Origin: JANSYP01 sp038751255
GTDB taxonomy: Bacteria; Pseudomonadota; Alphaproteobacteria; Rhodobacterales; Rhodobacteraceae
Reading direction: 5' to 3'
Assembly: GCA_038751255.1 (NCBI GenBank)
Contig: JBCDGN010000028.1
Span: forward strand, 1 to 39,219
Length of the DNA: 39,219 nucleotides
The notes below the pieces were generated by a model. That model did not search any database. It had not been told where the DNA came from and saw only the letters and a program-made list of their open reading frames with translations. A program made the position numbers and the translations under genes. This document shows positions 1-8,527 of this stretch, in pieces (position 1 is the first letter of the stretch; each line of letters opens with the position of its first letter).

Positions 1-1316
1 ACAGCCACCGATCGCCGCGGGTCTAATGGTTGAGTCGGAGCCTCGGCTCTGTGCTTGACACCCTCAAATTGAACCTCCACGTGTCGAATGCCATCGACCG
101 GCAGTCAAAATGATCGACTGTTTGGGCTTCGTGCTGCAGCTCATTCTCAAGTGTTTTCTTGATGTGCTCCGGGTCGGAAACTCTGAAATTCAGCTCCCCC
201 GACGATGGAAAGGCGACGCGCATATCCTGCACCATGGCGGCCAGGCCTGTGCCGCTTTGGCTGAGTGCTGAGAGCACCATAAGCCAAGGCAACGTCCCGC
301 TGTCGCAGAACATGAAATCGCGAAAATAGTGATGTGCCGACATTTCACCGCCATAAACAGCGTTGGCCTCACGCATGGCGGCTTTGACCAGCGCAGCCCG
401 GTGCGCGATTGCACCGCCTCGCCCCCAGCTGCGGCCACTCTGGCCTGGGTGTTCCAGATAGCCCTAGGGTCGTGCACGATACGAGCACCGGGTTCACGCG
501 TCAAAGCGGCTTGGGCAATCACACCAACAATGTATTCACCCGGTACGAAACTGCCGGTTTCGTCAAAGAAAAATCAGCGGTCGAAATCACCATCCCATGC
601 CTACCCAATGTCGGCCACGTCGGCACGCAAGGCTTCTGAGGTAACGGGCTGGTTCTCTGTCGGAAGTGGATTGGGAATACCGTTGGGAAAGCGACTGTCT
701 GGCGCATGGTGTAAACGAGTGACGCGGAGCGGTGCGCCCTTGGCCACTAAAACGTCGAAAACGGCATCAAATGTTGGTTCAGCACAGCCATTGCCTGCAT
801 TGGCCACAAGATGTGCCTAAGGCAGCGATGGTGCATCGATCAGATCAGTGAGGTTGCTAACATAGGCTGGCCTTGTGTCGCGACGGCTTATCTGGCCTGG
901 GGCCACGGCTCGGCTGTCGGGCAGATCGCCAAGGCTCAAGGCCTCAATCTCGAAAACACGGCATCGGGCAACGGCCAGGCCTCAGCACCAACCAGCTTCA
1001 TGCCGTTATAATCGATCGGGTTGTGCGAGGCCGACACCATGACCCCTGCCCCTGCCCGCAGATGATCTGTGTCGAAATAGACCTCTTCGGTGCCGCACAG
1101 CCCAATGTCGAAGACATCGCTGCCCCCATCCGCAAGGCCACGCATCAACGCATCTTGCAGCCCGGCTGACCTTTCACGGGTATCGCGCCCAGCAACCACC
1201 CGACCCGGCTGCATCCGCTGGCTCACTGCACGGCCCAACCGGTAGGCCAGATCTTCATCCAGATTTTCGCCGATCCGGCCGCGAATTCCGTAGGCTTTAA
1301 AGGGGCTGGCGACCAT
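1..1316 (-). pseudogene. manB: Phosphomannomutase/phosphoglucomutase pseudogene (partial at window edge)
   Basis: The intact enzyme interconverts mannose-6-P and mannose-1-P, feeding GDP-mannose synthesis. Family landmarks appear in order on the minus strand but in three frames: FKAYGIRG at the start, the phosphoserine loop SASHNP, NAGNGCAEP, PNGIPNPL, AWDGDFDR, HDPRAIWNTQ, the sugar-binding GGEMSAHHYF, and FNLRVSSTEPRLRLN near the C-terminus. Reading the conserved protein gives in-frame stops at 817-819 (TAG), 601-603 (TAG), 574-576 (TGA) and 23-25 (TAG, in the RLN-x-E-x-RGD stretch). Frameshifts lie near 940-960 and near 390-400, the latter consistent with one lost base just after the RTG motif. 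Homology (TRGDRWL) continues past the last stop to the edge, so the remnant extends beyond position 1. It starts ten bases after the galE remnant. At least six lesions make sequencing error implausible. The choice between manB, cpsG and algC is by family only. Confidence 0.9.
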
Positions 1317-1325
1317 GCCTGGTTC

Positions 1326-1726
1326 CTAAAAGTCCAATGCCAACTGCTCTGACAAATTTCATCCAGACTCTTTTGGGTCTGAAACCCAAGCACCTGCGCG
1401 GCACGGTCGGTGCGGGCACACTAGATGGGCACTTCGCCGGGACGGCGGGCGACGCTGTGAGCGACAGATTTGGGCGCCGCGAAATGCACCATCGCGGCAA
1501 AGTGATGCGCAGCAAAGGCGCGGGCGAGGCAGGCCTCGTCACGCACATCCCCCCGGATCACCGGCACCGTTTTCCCGGTGATGGCCTCGAGGCGCTCGGG
1601 AACATCACCTTTGGCATTGGCGAAACTGTCGAGGATAACCGGCCGATAGCCTGCCTCACAGAACGCCAGATAGGTGTGCGTGCTGATATAGCCCGCCCCG
1701 CCCGTCAAAAGAACACTGCGTGTCAT
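1326..1726 (-). pseudogene. galE: UDP-glucose 4-epimerase pseudogene with internal deletion
   Basis: The N-terminus is a clear GalE: Rossmann motif TGGAGYI at residues 8-14, then a run up to HFAAPKSVAHSVA (about residue 95). The reading then jumps straight to the GalE C-terminal part (RRPGEVP, CARTDRAAQVLGF, KSLDEICQSSWHW). Roughly 200 codons are missing, including the catalytic Ser and the YxxxK motif. An in-frame TAG at 1421-1423 replaces the residue before CARTD. The natural stop is probably the TAG at 1326-1328, now one frame out. It starts five bases after the acyltransferase stop, so it was the fourth gene of the minus-strand operon that begins at 5236. No activity is possible; galactose supply would need another galE in the genome. 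Confidence 0.9.
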
Positions 1727-1731
1727 GAGTC

Positions 1732-2772
1732 CTAAGTCTCTGAATGCGCTGAATGGCGTGCGCGGGCGCCCGACGTCCAGCGCCGGGCCCAATCATTGAT
1801 CACCCGCTCATAGTAAAAGGTTGAGAAATGGGCGATGGCAAAGGTTGCCGCCAGACCGATTGGCCGAGCAATCAGGTATTTCTGGACCGTGCTTTCGGGG
1901 TCGAACCAGCCAAATCGGAACGGCGAATGCCACACATAGAGCGCAAACGAGATCGCCGCGATGTAGCGTAGTACACGGTGCGATAGAAGATTATGCAGCC
2001 AGCCAGCGGTTGAAAACAAAACGCCACCAACCATTGCAGCGCACAAATAGGGCCGGAGAAAGCCGAGCTCATGCATATGTGGCCAACAAGACAACGCCCA
2101 AAGCACGATGAAGGGATATAGACCCATAGCCATCACGCGCCCGGCCCGCTTGGCCCAAGACTGATCCTGGTTCACCCAAATCAAGGCCAGCAGGCATCCC
2201 GACAAGATTTCGTCGATGCGAATATGAGTCTGAATACCGGAGAACGTGTCGGTTGCAATGCGGTTGCCTGTGACCAGCAGCGCAAAGATCGGGATGAGCC
2301 AAAAGCCACGCCGCCCGAAGGCGAGCACGATCAGCGCAATGGTCACATAGAACTGCATCTCTAAGGCTACGGACCAAAGCGGGCTAAGCTCCGGAATGAC
2401 CATCTCATCGGCATAGTTGATATAGTAGAGATTGACAGCCATAAAGCTGTCAGGCCGGTTCGATAGAACGATGCAAAACACCACAGAGACAAGCAAGATT
2501 GAGGGTACGATCCGGGCGAAACGGCGAATGAGAAAGGCGGGAATATCGGGCCTATTCCAAAGAAAACTGGTAATTAGAAAGCCTGAAAGGCAGAAAAAGA
2601 CACTCATGCCCATATGCCCTGAGGCACTGTTGAGTAGCCAACCCGAAGGGCCCAGCGGCAGCATATGCGCCGCCAAAACTGCCAGGATCGAGAACGCGCG
2701 GAAGCCGTCCAATTCCGCAAGATGCGGCCGCTCCTGGGCCCCGGCAGGCGGGGTGGTGTCAACGCTGACCAT
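1732..2772 (-). CDS. Acyltransferase family 3 (OafA/ExoZ-like) membrane protein
   Basis: A 346-residue integral membrane acyltransferase of the AT3 family, which adds acetyl or similar groups to surface polysaccharides on the inner membrane. The family start motif ELDGFRAFSILAVLAAH carries the conserved His at about residue 36, followed by GMSVFFCLSGFLIT and an Arg-rich RRFARIVP loop. About ten hydrophobic segments follow, as expected. Unlike the protein at 23532-25463 there is no C-terminal SGNH domain, so length fits the short ExoZ-type branch. The ATG at 2772 lies 11 bases after the upstream dehydrogenase stop, so the two are cotranscribed. The donor group and target sugar cannot be read from the sequence. 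Confidence 0.88.
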   Translation of the reverse strand: MVSVDTTPPAGAQERPHLAELDGFRAFSILAVLAAHMLPLGPSGWLLNSASGHMGMSVFFCLSGFLITSFLWNRPDIPAFLIRRFARIVPSILLVSVVFCIVLSNRPDSFMAVNLYYINYADEMVIPELSPLWSVALEMQFYVTIALIVLAFGRRGFWLIPIFALLVTGNRIATDTFSGIQTHIRIDEILSGCLLALIWVNQDQSWAKRAGRVMAMGLYPFIVLWALSCWPHMHELGFLRPYLCAAMVGGVLFSTAGWLHNLLSHRVLRYIAAISFALYVWHSPFRFGWFDPESTVQKYLIARPIGLAATFAIAHFSTFYYERVINDWARRWTSGARARHSAHSET

Positions 2773-2783
2773 GGCGCCGCTCG

Positions 2784-4148
2784 CTACTGCGCCGCCAGCG
2801 ATTGGCGACGGCCCACCGTCAGATAATGCGCTGGGGCCACATCGCTGGGCACTAGCATTCGCCGGGCATCGAAGATGATCTGATTGCCCCCGGCCGCACC
2901 GGCCACGGCGCTGTATTCATCCCACCTCGTGGCGATGATGATAATCTCTGCGCTGGCCAGGGCCGCTTTCCAATCCTCGGTGAAGGTGATGCGGGCGGCG
3001 TCTTCGCCAAAGGCTTTGACGAAAAATTTCGTAGCGATCGGATCATGGGCCACCACCTCTGCGCCAGCCGCCAAAAGATCAGCGGCTATTGCTAGTGAAG
3101 CGCTCTCGCGCACATCGTCGGTATCCGGTTTGAAAGCCAGACCCAAAAGCAGCACACGCCGCCCCTCAAGGTCACCGGCTTCCATCTCTATAATGCGGGT
3201 GACCTGGCTGGGCTGTTCGGCATTGACCGAAAGCACCGCGTTGAGCATGTCCATCTTCAGGCCGACCGCCTCGCCCTGGCTGCGCAGCGCCTGCACATCC
3301 TTGGGAAAACACGAGCCGCCAAAGCCGCAACCCGGGATGAGATAGGTTAGGATCTTGGGGTTTGCGCGCTGCCCGTCCTGCCCCAGGATTGGGTTCCAGC
3401 GCTTGTCCATATGCACGCCGGCCATCACATCCATGATGTCAATTCCGCCCACCGCGGCGGCTAGATTAGCGATCTCGTTTACCGCCGATATCTGCGTCGC
3501 CAGCAGGCAGTTATTGGCATATTTGATCATCTCGGCCGTGCGCGTGTTTACCTCGGGCTTGTCGACCTTCCACGGCGCGTAAAGCCGGCGCAGGCAATCA
3601 AGTGTGCGGCTGTCTTCATGGCCGAACACGATGCGGTCCGGCTCCATGAAATCCTCAATCGCCTCACCTTCGCGCAGAAATTCCGGGTTCATCCCGAGGC
3701 CAAAGCCTTCGCCTAGGTTTTTGCCGGAGGCGGTTTCGATGGCTGCGCGCACCTCCGTGTCGGTGGTCCCCGGGATCACTGTCGATTTCACGATCACTGA
3801 GAGGAATTCGTTTCTATTCCGCAAAATTGTGCCAATCTCAGCAGCGGCGGCGCGGATATATGTCAGATCGATGATGCCGTTCTCGGACGGGGTGCCCACG
3901 GCCAGCAGAACCGCCTCGGCCCCGACCAGCGCTTTGGCCAGATCGGTGGTGGCGCGAAAGTTGTCCGCTGAGTGGACCTGTGCCAAAAGCTCTGGCAGGC
4001 CACGCTCATGGATCGTGGGTTCAGCTCGGTTCAGGCGCGTGACAATATCGGGGTTGAGATCAACGCAAGTGACATCGTGACCCTTGGCCGCTAGGCAGAC
4101 ACCCGAGACCAACCCAACGTAGCCGGTTCCAACAACGGCAATTTTCAT
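2784..4148 (-). CDS. ugd: UDP-glucose/GDP-mannose 6-dehydrogenase
   Basis: A 454-residue nucleotide-sugar dehydrogenase that makes a UDP-uronic acid (or GDP-mannuronic acid) with two NAD+. The NAD-binding start KIAVVGTGYVGL is followed by the NPEFLREGEAIEDF motif, the central NNCLLATQISAVNEIA helix, the catalytic Cys in GCGFGGSCFPKD (about residue 280), and the C-terminal domain with GLAFKPDTDDVRES. I start at the ATG at 4148, which has AGGAAGG about nine bases upstream; a GTG at 4157 would overlap the preceding stop and add three residues. It lies between the SDR gene and an acyltransferase in one operon. Pairing with a UDP-glucuronate-decarboxylase-like SDR favours UDP-glucose over GDP-mannose as substrate; this is inference. 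Confidence 0.9.
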   Translation of the reverse strand: MKIAVVGTGYVGLVSGVCLAAKGHDVTCVDLNPDIVTRLNRAEPTIHERGLPELLAQVHSADNFRATTDLAKALVGAEAVLLAVGTPSENGIIDLTYIRAAAAEIGTILRNRNEFLSVIVKSTVIPGTTDTEVRAAIETASGKNLGEGFGLGMNPEFLREGEAIEDFMEPDRIVFGHEDSRTLDCLRRLYAPWKVDKPEVNTRTAEMIKYANNCLLATQISAVNEIANLAAAVGGIDIMDVMAGVHMDKRWNPILGQDGQRANPKILTYLIPGCGFGGSCFPKDVQALRSQGEAVGLKMDMLNAVLSVNAEQPSQVTRIIEMEAGDLEGRRVLLLGLAFKPDTDDVRESASLAIAADLLAAGAEVVAHDPIATKFFVKAFGEDAARITFTEDWKAALASAEIIIIATRWDEYSAVAGAAGGNQIIFDARRMLVPSDVAPAHYLTVGRRQSLAAQ

Positions 4149-4153
4149 CGAAT

Positions 4154-5236
4154 TCACCCTTCCTCGCGCAAGTAGCGCAGATAGCGTTCGATCCCCTCCT
4201 CCACCAAAATGGTGGGCGTGTATCCTAGCACGTCGCGCGCTTTGTCGATAACGGGGCAGCGGCGGTTTGGATTGTCTTCCAAATAGGCCGGATCCTCGGC
4301 CTGCTGGTAATGCACTTGGCCTTGGTATCCAAAGACGGCTGCCCCGGCTTTGCGGTAGATTTCCGCCAGCTCGCGCACCATGATCTCTGGCCGGTCAATG
4401 CCGATATTGAAGTAATCGTAGCGCCCGTGCAGCAAGCACAGAAGATAGCCGGCCACCGCATCAGCGACGTAACAAAAGGTGCGTGTTGGCGTGCCGTCGG
4501 AATGGATCACCAGATCGCGTCCCTCGGTAACGGCGAGGGCGAAATCGGCGGGCAAGCGTTTGTCGCCGAGCCGCATACCGGGCCCGTAGTTGTTGAACGG
4601 CCGGGCCACCGTGATCGGCATGCCAAATTGTTCAGCATAGACCCACGCCATTGTCTCACCAAACCGCTTACTTTCATCATAGCAAGCCCGCGGCCCGTGG
4701 CACGATACATTACCGCGATAAGTCTCCGGCGTGGGGATCGCTGCCGGATCAGGGTCGCCGTAAATCTCAGAGGAAGAAAAGAACAACAACCCCTTAAGCA
4801 TGTCCCGTCCCCGGTAGAGATCCAGAATAGATCGCAAGCCCCAAATGTTGGCGTCGAGCGTTTCAACAGGGTATTTGCGGTAAAAGGTCGGCGAGGCGAT
4901 GGAGGCGCCATGGACGACAAAGCCCGCCTCGACGGCCCCGGGTATGGCAGCCAGGTCATTTTTGGAGATATCGAAGGTTTGCACATCCAGGACGTTCGGG
5001 TGACTGGCCTGCAACTCGGTGAGCCATTTCGGCCTATCGAGCAGGAACGTGTCCAGCGCGATCACCCGTTTCACATCGAGACGTTCTGCCAGACGCACAA
5101 AATATTGGGTGATGTAGAAACCAAGGAAGCCCGCACAACCGGTGATGACGATGGTCTGCCCGGCAAAAGCGTTAGCTTTCGCGCCAAGCATTGTGTGAAT
5201 GTGTTCAAGATCACTCGTTACGACGGAATGACTCAT
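4154..5236 (-). CDS. NAD-dependent nucleotide-sugar epimerase/dehydratase (UDP-glucuronate decarboxylase-like SDR)
   Basis: A 360-residue extended SDR enzyme acting on an NDP-sugar in the cytosol. It shows the cofactor motif GCAGFLG (residues 33-39), SSSEIYGDP with the active-site Ser/Glu region (about 154-162) and YDESK with catalytic Tyr186 and Lys190, then ARPFNNYGPGM and the substrate-end TRTFCYVAD. The stretches ASPTFYRKYPVETLDANIWG and GNVSCHGPRACYDESKR resemble UDP-xylose synthases more than dTDP-glucose 4,6-dehydratases. If so, it would convert the UDP-glucuronate made by the next gene into UDP-xylose. The N-terminal 25 residues precede the Rossmann fold and are unusual. It is the first gene of the minus operon, divergent from the nucleotidyltransferase at 5427, and could instead belong to that pathway. 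Confidence 0.85.
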   Translation of the reverse strand: MSHSVVTSDLEHIHTMLGAKANAFAGQTIVITGCAGFLGFYITQYFVRLAERLDVKRVIALDTFLLDRPKWLTELQASHPNVLDVQTFDISKNDLAAIPGAVEAGFVVHGASIASPTFYRKYPVETLDANIWGLRSILDLYRGRDMLKGLLFFSSSEIYGDPDPAAIPTPETYRGNVSCHGPRACYDESKRFGETMAWVYAEQFGMPITVARPFNNYGPGMRLGDKRLPADFALAVTEGRDLVIHSDGTPTRTFCYVADAVAGYLLCLLHGRYDYFNIGIDRPEIMVRELAEIYRKAGAAVFGYQGQVHYQQAEDPAYLEDNPNRRCPVIDKARDVLGYTPTILVEEGIERYLRYLREEG

Positions 5237-5426
5237 GTGCCATCTTTCAATAAATTCGTTCTGCGAGGGTTACCTTTTCCGCACCGCAGAAAGCAAGCCG
5301 TACGCCTCGTGCACAGCTTGCAGAAACAGTTTGTGCAAGGGACGCGAAAACCGCGCCAAAATTCCTCATTGATGCCGTTTCTTGGGATGATATCCATAAG
5401 CGGTTGTAGATTAAGGAGCTTTTGAA
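5237..5426. promoter_or_regulatory. Divergent intergenic region between SDR operon and nucleotidyltransferase operon
   Basis: These 190 bases separate two operons running apart, so promoters for both must lie here or just inside. I could not fix -35/-10 boxes with confidence. An imperfect dyad, CTTGCA (5317-5322) with TGCAAG (5334-5339), could be an operator or chance. AAGGAG at 5413-5418 is a good ribosome-binding site for the GTG start at 5427. Confidence 0.4.
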
Positions 5427-6356
5427 GTGAAGGTTGCAATTTTTGCAGGGGGTAAGGGCTCGCGGCTAATCGAGGAAACCAATATCCGGCCAAAGCCCTT
5501 GGTCGAGATCGGGCGCAGACCGCTTATTTGGCACATTATGCAGCACTACTCGGTTTATGGGCATTACCATTTCGTGCTGGCGCTTGGGTATATGGGCGAG
5601 GCAATCAAGCGCTACATCGCTGATCTCAGCCAGTATGAGGGCAATCTGCGCATCGATTTCACGAAGCGAGAGATCTACGGCCAGGAAAACTCTGACGGCG
5701 ATTTCGATGTGCCGAACCCGCCTTGGGTGGTCGATCTGATAGATACCGGCGTCGAGACCATGACCGGCGGCCGTTTGCAGTTGCTGGAGCCCTATCTGAG
5801 CGACGGCACCTTTATGATGACGTATGGGGACGGGCTGTCGAACGTGGACATCGACCGCTTAGTGGCTTTCCATAAAAACCACGGCCGGGCGGTCACGATG
5901 ACGGTCGTCAACCCACATACGACATTCGGCCACCTGAAGTTTGACGAGAGCGGACGGGTGCTCGATTTCATCGAAAAGCCTGATACTGCGCAGAATCTGA
6001 TCAATGGCGGATTTTTTGTGCTTGAGCCGCGGGTTTTCGATCTAATCGACGATGTCACGGATGCCACCGTGATGTGGGAACAGGGCCCGTTGCGCAAGTT
6101 GATGGAGGCCGGAGAGTTGATGGCCTACACTCATGAAGGTTTTTGGTCCTGCTGTGATCATCTGGCCGATAAACGACGACTAGAAGCAATGTGGGCTGAC
6201 GGCCATCGCCCTTGGGCAACCTGGCAGCAAAAAGAACATGTAGATAAGCTTATTGGTCGCGCGGTGGAACCTGGAAAAATGAAATTCCGCTCGGACGATC
6301 CTGGTATCGGACGCGGCAGCCATCCCGGCGAGTGGGTGCGCTACCGCACGCTTTAG
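5427..6356 (+). CDS. rfbF: Glucose-1-phosphate cytidylyltransferase-like nucleotidyltransferase
   Basis: A 309-residue sugar-1-phosphate nucleotidyltransferase. The activation loop AGGKGSRLIEETNIRPKP sits at residues 8-25, followed by VEIGRRPLIWHIM, DTGVETMTGGRLQ, MTYGDGLSNVDI, FIEKP, NGGFFVLEP and GFWSCCDHLADK, matching RfbF in order; RfbF normally makes CDP-glucose from glucose-1-P and CTP. Typical RfbF is about 257 residues, so the roughly 45 C-terminal residues after the PWATW region are an extension of unknown role. The start is GTG at 5427 with AAGGAG eight bases upstream. It is followed 39 bases later by an FkbM methyltransferase. Nucleotide preference (CTP or another) is inferred from family similarity only. 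Confidence 0.85.
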   Translation: MKVAIFAGGKGSRLIEETNIRPKPLVEIGRRPLIWHIMQHYSVYGHYHFVLALGYMGEAIKRYIADLSQYEGNLRIDFTKREIYGQENSDGDFDVPNPPWVVDLIDTGVETMTGGRLQLLEPYLSDGTFMMTYGDGLSNVDIDRLVAFHKNHGRAVTMTVVNPHTTFGHLKFDESGRVLDFIEKPDTAQNLINGGFFVLEPRVFDLIDDVTDATVMWEQGPLRKLMEAGELMAYTHEGFWSCCDHLADKRRLEAMWADGHRPWATWQQKEHVDKLIGRAVEPGKMKFRSDDPGIGRGSHPGEWVRYRTL

Positions 6357-6395
6357 GGCCTGGCCCTGGCTTAGGAGACAGATCGTGGTGGATGC

Positions 6396-7205
6396 ATGAA
6401 ACGTCATCTCCTGAAATCCCAAGCTGGCACGCTCTTGCTAAAGCTGCGCAGTGTCCATCGGCTCAGAACCATTCCCCACGCCAACCCCGAAATCTCGGGC
6501 CAAGTTGCGAATGACATTATCGCCGACAAGCTGATCACCGGGCTGTGCCGGGATCATGGCGCGTTTCTCGACATCGGGGCGCATCTTGGATCGGTCTTTT
6601 CCCAAGTGCACCGTGCTAACCGAACCGTGAAGATCGTTGCGATCGAAGCCGACCCCCAAAAAGCGGCCTTTCTACGTGGCAACCACGGCTATTGCACCGT
6701 CATCAATGTTGCGGTCGGCGAAAGCGAGGGGCATGTCGATTTCTTCGTCTCAGGCCAGGGCGGCTATAGCTCCTTGTCCGCCGAAGAAACCAAACAGGCC
6801 GGCGACAGTACATGCATCCAGGTCGAGATGTCGCGGCTCGACACGCTCTTCCCAGACCAGAGCTTCGATGTGATCAAGATGGACATTCAAGGCGCAGAAC
6901 TCGCTGCGCTTAGGGGCGGAGCAAGTCTTATCGCGCGCAGCGCGCCCATCATCTTTTTCGAAAGCGTGTGGGATCGAGTGAGTGAGTTCGGCACCGCCCC
7001 GCGTGACGTGTTCGCATGGTTCACGGGACACGGCTTCGATGTTGTCCCACCCGATCGTGTGGGACATGACAGTCAGCCGATGCCGCTTGAGGCCTTTCTC
7101 GACAGCCATCAATATCCCAGACGCACGCTGAACTACGTTGCAATTCCACCCCACAGACGCCAAGAGGCACGCGCCCGGGCCCGTCAGATCCTACAGATTT
7201 CTTGA
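6396..7205 (+). CDS. FkbM-family SAM-dependent methyltransferase
   Basis: A 269-residue methyltransferase of the FkbM family, which usually O-methylates sugars or polyketides. The SAM site FLDIGAHLGSVF (about residues 57-68) is followed by the acidic loop VAIEADPQ, NVAVGESEG, and the family signature DVIKMDIQGAELAALRG (about 163-179). Gene position after the RfbF-like enzyme and opposite an RmlC-like epimerase suggests it methylates a nucleotide sugar or a glycan residue. Its stop is nine bases from the stop of the convergent oxidoreductase; a short hairpin CCCGT/ACGGG at about 7206-7221 lies between them. The exact acceptor is unknown. Confidence 0.87.
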   Translation: MKRHLLKSQAGTLLLKLRSVHRLRTIPHANPEISGQVANDIIADKLITGLCRDHGAFLDIGAHLGSVFSQVHRANRTVKIVAIEADPQKAAFLRGNHGYCTVINVAVGESEGHVDFFVSGQGGYSSLSAEETKQAGDSTCIQVEMSRLDTLFPDQSFDVIKMDIQGAELAALRGGASLIARSAPIIFFESVWDRVSEFGTAPRDVFAWFTGHGFDVVPPDRVGHDSQPMPLEAFLDSHQYPRRTLNYVAIPPHRRQEARARARQILQIS

Positions 7206-7214
7206 CCCGTCACA

Positions 7215-8513
7215 TCACGGGACGGCCGGTGCAAAGGCCGCGTCTTGCTCGACGCGCAAGGCATCGATCAGCCGTCCGTCGGGAACCTCGACATCGCCAT
7301 AACGAATGGCCTGGTCCTTGGGGACATCACGGATCAATTTGCAGCCCTCGGCGATCCCCATCGGCAGCAGATTTTCATCGGCACATATCCAGGCATTTTC
7401 ACATTCGCCGTAGGTCATGAACCCACCCAGCCCATCGATCACTTCGCCGACCTTGAGATCGCGCTTGGCGGTGGCGGCCACCTCGACCCGGATCGGACCT
7501 TCGGTGGCCAGCACGGTGTCGTTGAAATCGACCGCCCGCGCGATCGAGATCGGCACTTCGAAATGATAGAGGTGATAGGGGATATAAAACGAGTAAAGTG
7601 GCCCTTTTCCCAGCTTGGCGTAGTCAAGATAGATATGATGGCGCTCATCGTCCTGGGCCGCGAAGACATAGACTCCCGGGCTGGGTGTGCTGCCTAAGGC
7701 ATAATCAACCACCCCGCCCAGCGCCTTGAGCTTGTCAACATCATAAAAGTCCACCAACCCGTCGATCTGGCCCTTATGCTCGGGCCCACTCATCCCGCGT
7801 TCGGCCACACACATGCCTGTCGCGTTGGCCACGATCGCTTGTTCAAAGGCGATCTTAGTGCCATCAGCGAAGCTCGTGACCATTTCGGGTGTTTGGCCCC
7901 ATTGGGCCGCAAATCCCCTTTGCGTTTCGGGCGTTCGGTAGAGATCGAGCATCCCTTTGATGTTGCCGCATACCAGGGGCTGCAGGCCCATGGTTTCAAC
8001 GAAGCGATAGAGGTTCATCTGAACGCCCGGCTGATCGCCATCCGAGATCGTGTAGATAACGCCTGCCTCATTCGCTTTTTTGCGCATAATCGGGCCTGCC
8101 GTGGCATCGAGTTCCGCATTCATTGAGACGAAATGCTTGCCATGGGCGAAGGCGGCCAAAGCGACCTCAGCGCCGAAGGTGATCGCCCCGGTCAGTTCCA
8201 AAATGACGTCGATCTGATCCGAGGCGCATAACAGCATTGGATCGGATGTGACCACCGGCTGACCGGCGCGGATCGAGTCATCCAACGCCCCTTGGCTGTC
8301 CGCCTCAAGCGCCCCGGGCCGGCCGGCCACCGCCAGGGCATCAGCGGCGCGCGCGGGGGTGCGATTGGCCATCGCCACCAGGTCCATCCCAGGCACCTGA
8401 TTGATGATCTGGTTGACGCATCCCCGGCCGATAAAGCCGACACCCACCATGCCCACACGGATCGGATTGTCAGCAGCGGCCCGCTTTTTCAGGGCGGTGT
8501 CAACGATAAACAT
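7215..8513 (-). CDS. NAD(P)-dependent oxidoreductase, homoserine-dehydrogenase-like with C-terminal SAF domain (COG4091 type)
   Basis: A 432-residue protein with an N-terminal Rossmann fold (IRVGMVGVGFIGRG, about residues 18-31, then VAMANRT) and a middle part that resembles the homoserine dehydrogenase/Gfo-Idh group (LELTGAITFGAEVALAAFAHGKHFVSMNAE). The C-terminal part (about 350-420) looks like a SAF/antifreeze-like domain. The combination matches the group annotated as predicted homoserine dehydrogenase COG4091, whose substrate is generally unknown. Here it is last in an operon of GT4, RmlC-like epimerase and this gene, inside an EPS locus, which points to sugar oxidation or reduction, not amino-acid synthesis. 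That role is inference. Confidence 0.75.
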   Translation of the reverse strand: MFIVDTALKKRAAADNPIRVGMVGVGFIGRGCVNQIINQVPGMDLVAMANRTPARAADALAVAGRPGALEADSQGALDDSIRAGQPVVTSDPMLLCASDQIDVILELTGAITFGAEVALAAFAHGKHFVSMNAELDATAGPIMRKKANEAGVIYTISDGDQPGVQMNLYRFVETMGLQPLVCGNIKGMLDLYRTPETQRGFAAQWGQTPEMVTSFADGTKIAFEQAIVANATGMCVAERGMSGPEHKGQIDGLVDFYDVDKLKALGGVVDYALGSTPSPGVYVFAAQDDERHHIYLDYAKLGKGPLYSFYIPYHLYHFEVPISIARAVDFNDTVLATEGPIRVEVAATAKRDLKVGEVIDGLGGFMTYGECENAWICADENLLPMGIAEGCKLIRDVPKDQAIRYGDVEVPDGRLIDALRVEQDAAFAPAVP

Positions 8514-8527
8514 TAGTCTCTAAAGTC

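Noticed and set aside
4310..5425. Long plus-strand ORF of 371 codons
   Set aside because: Lies antisense to the SDR gene, which has clear Rossmann and YxxxK motifs; the antisense protein shows no family motif.
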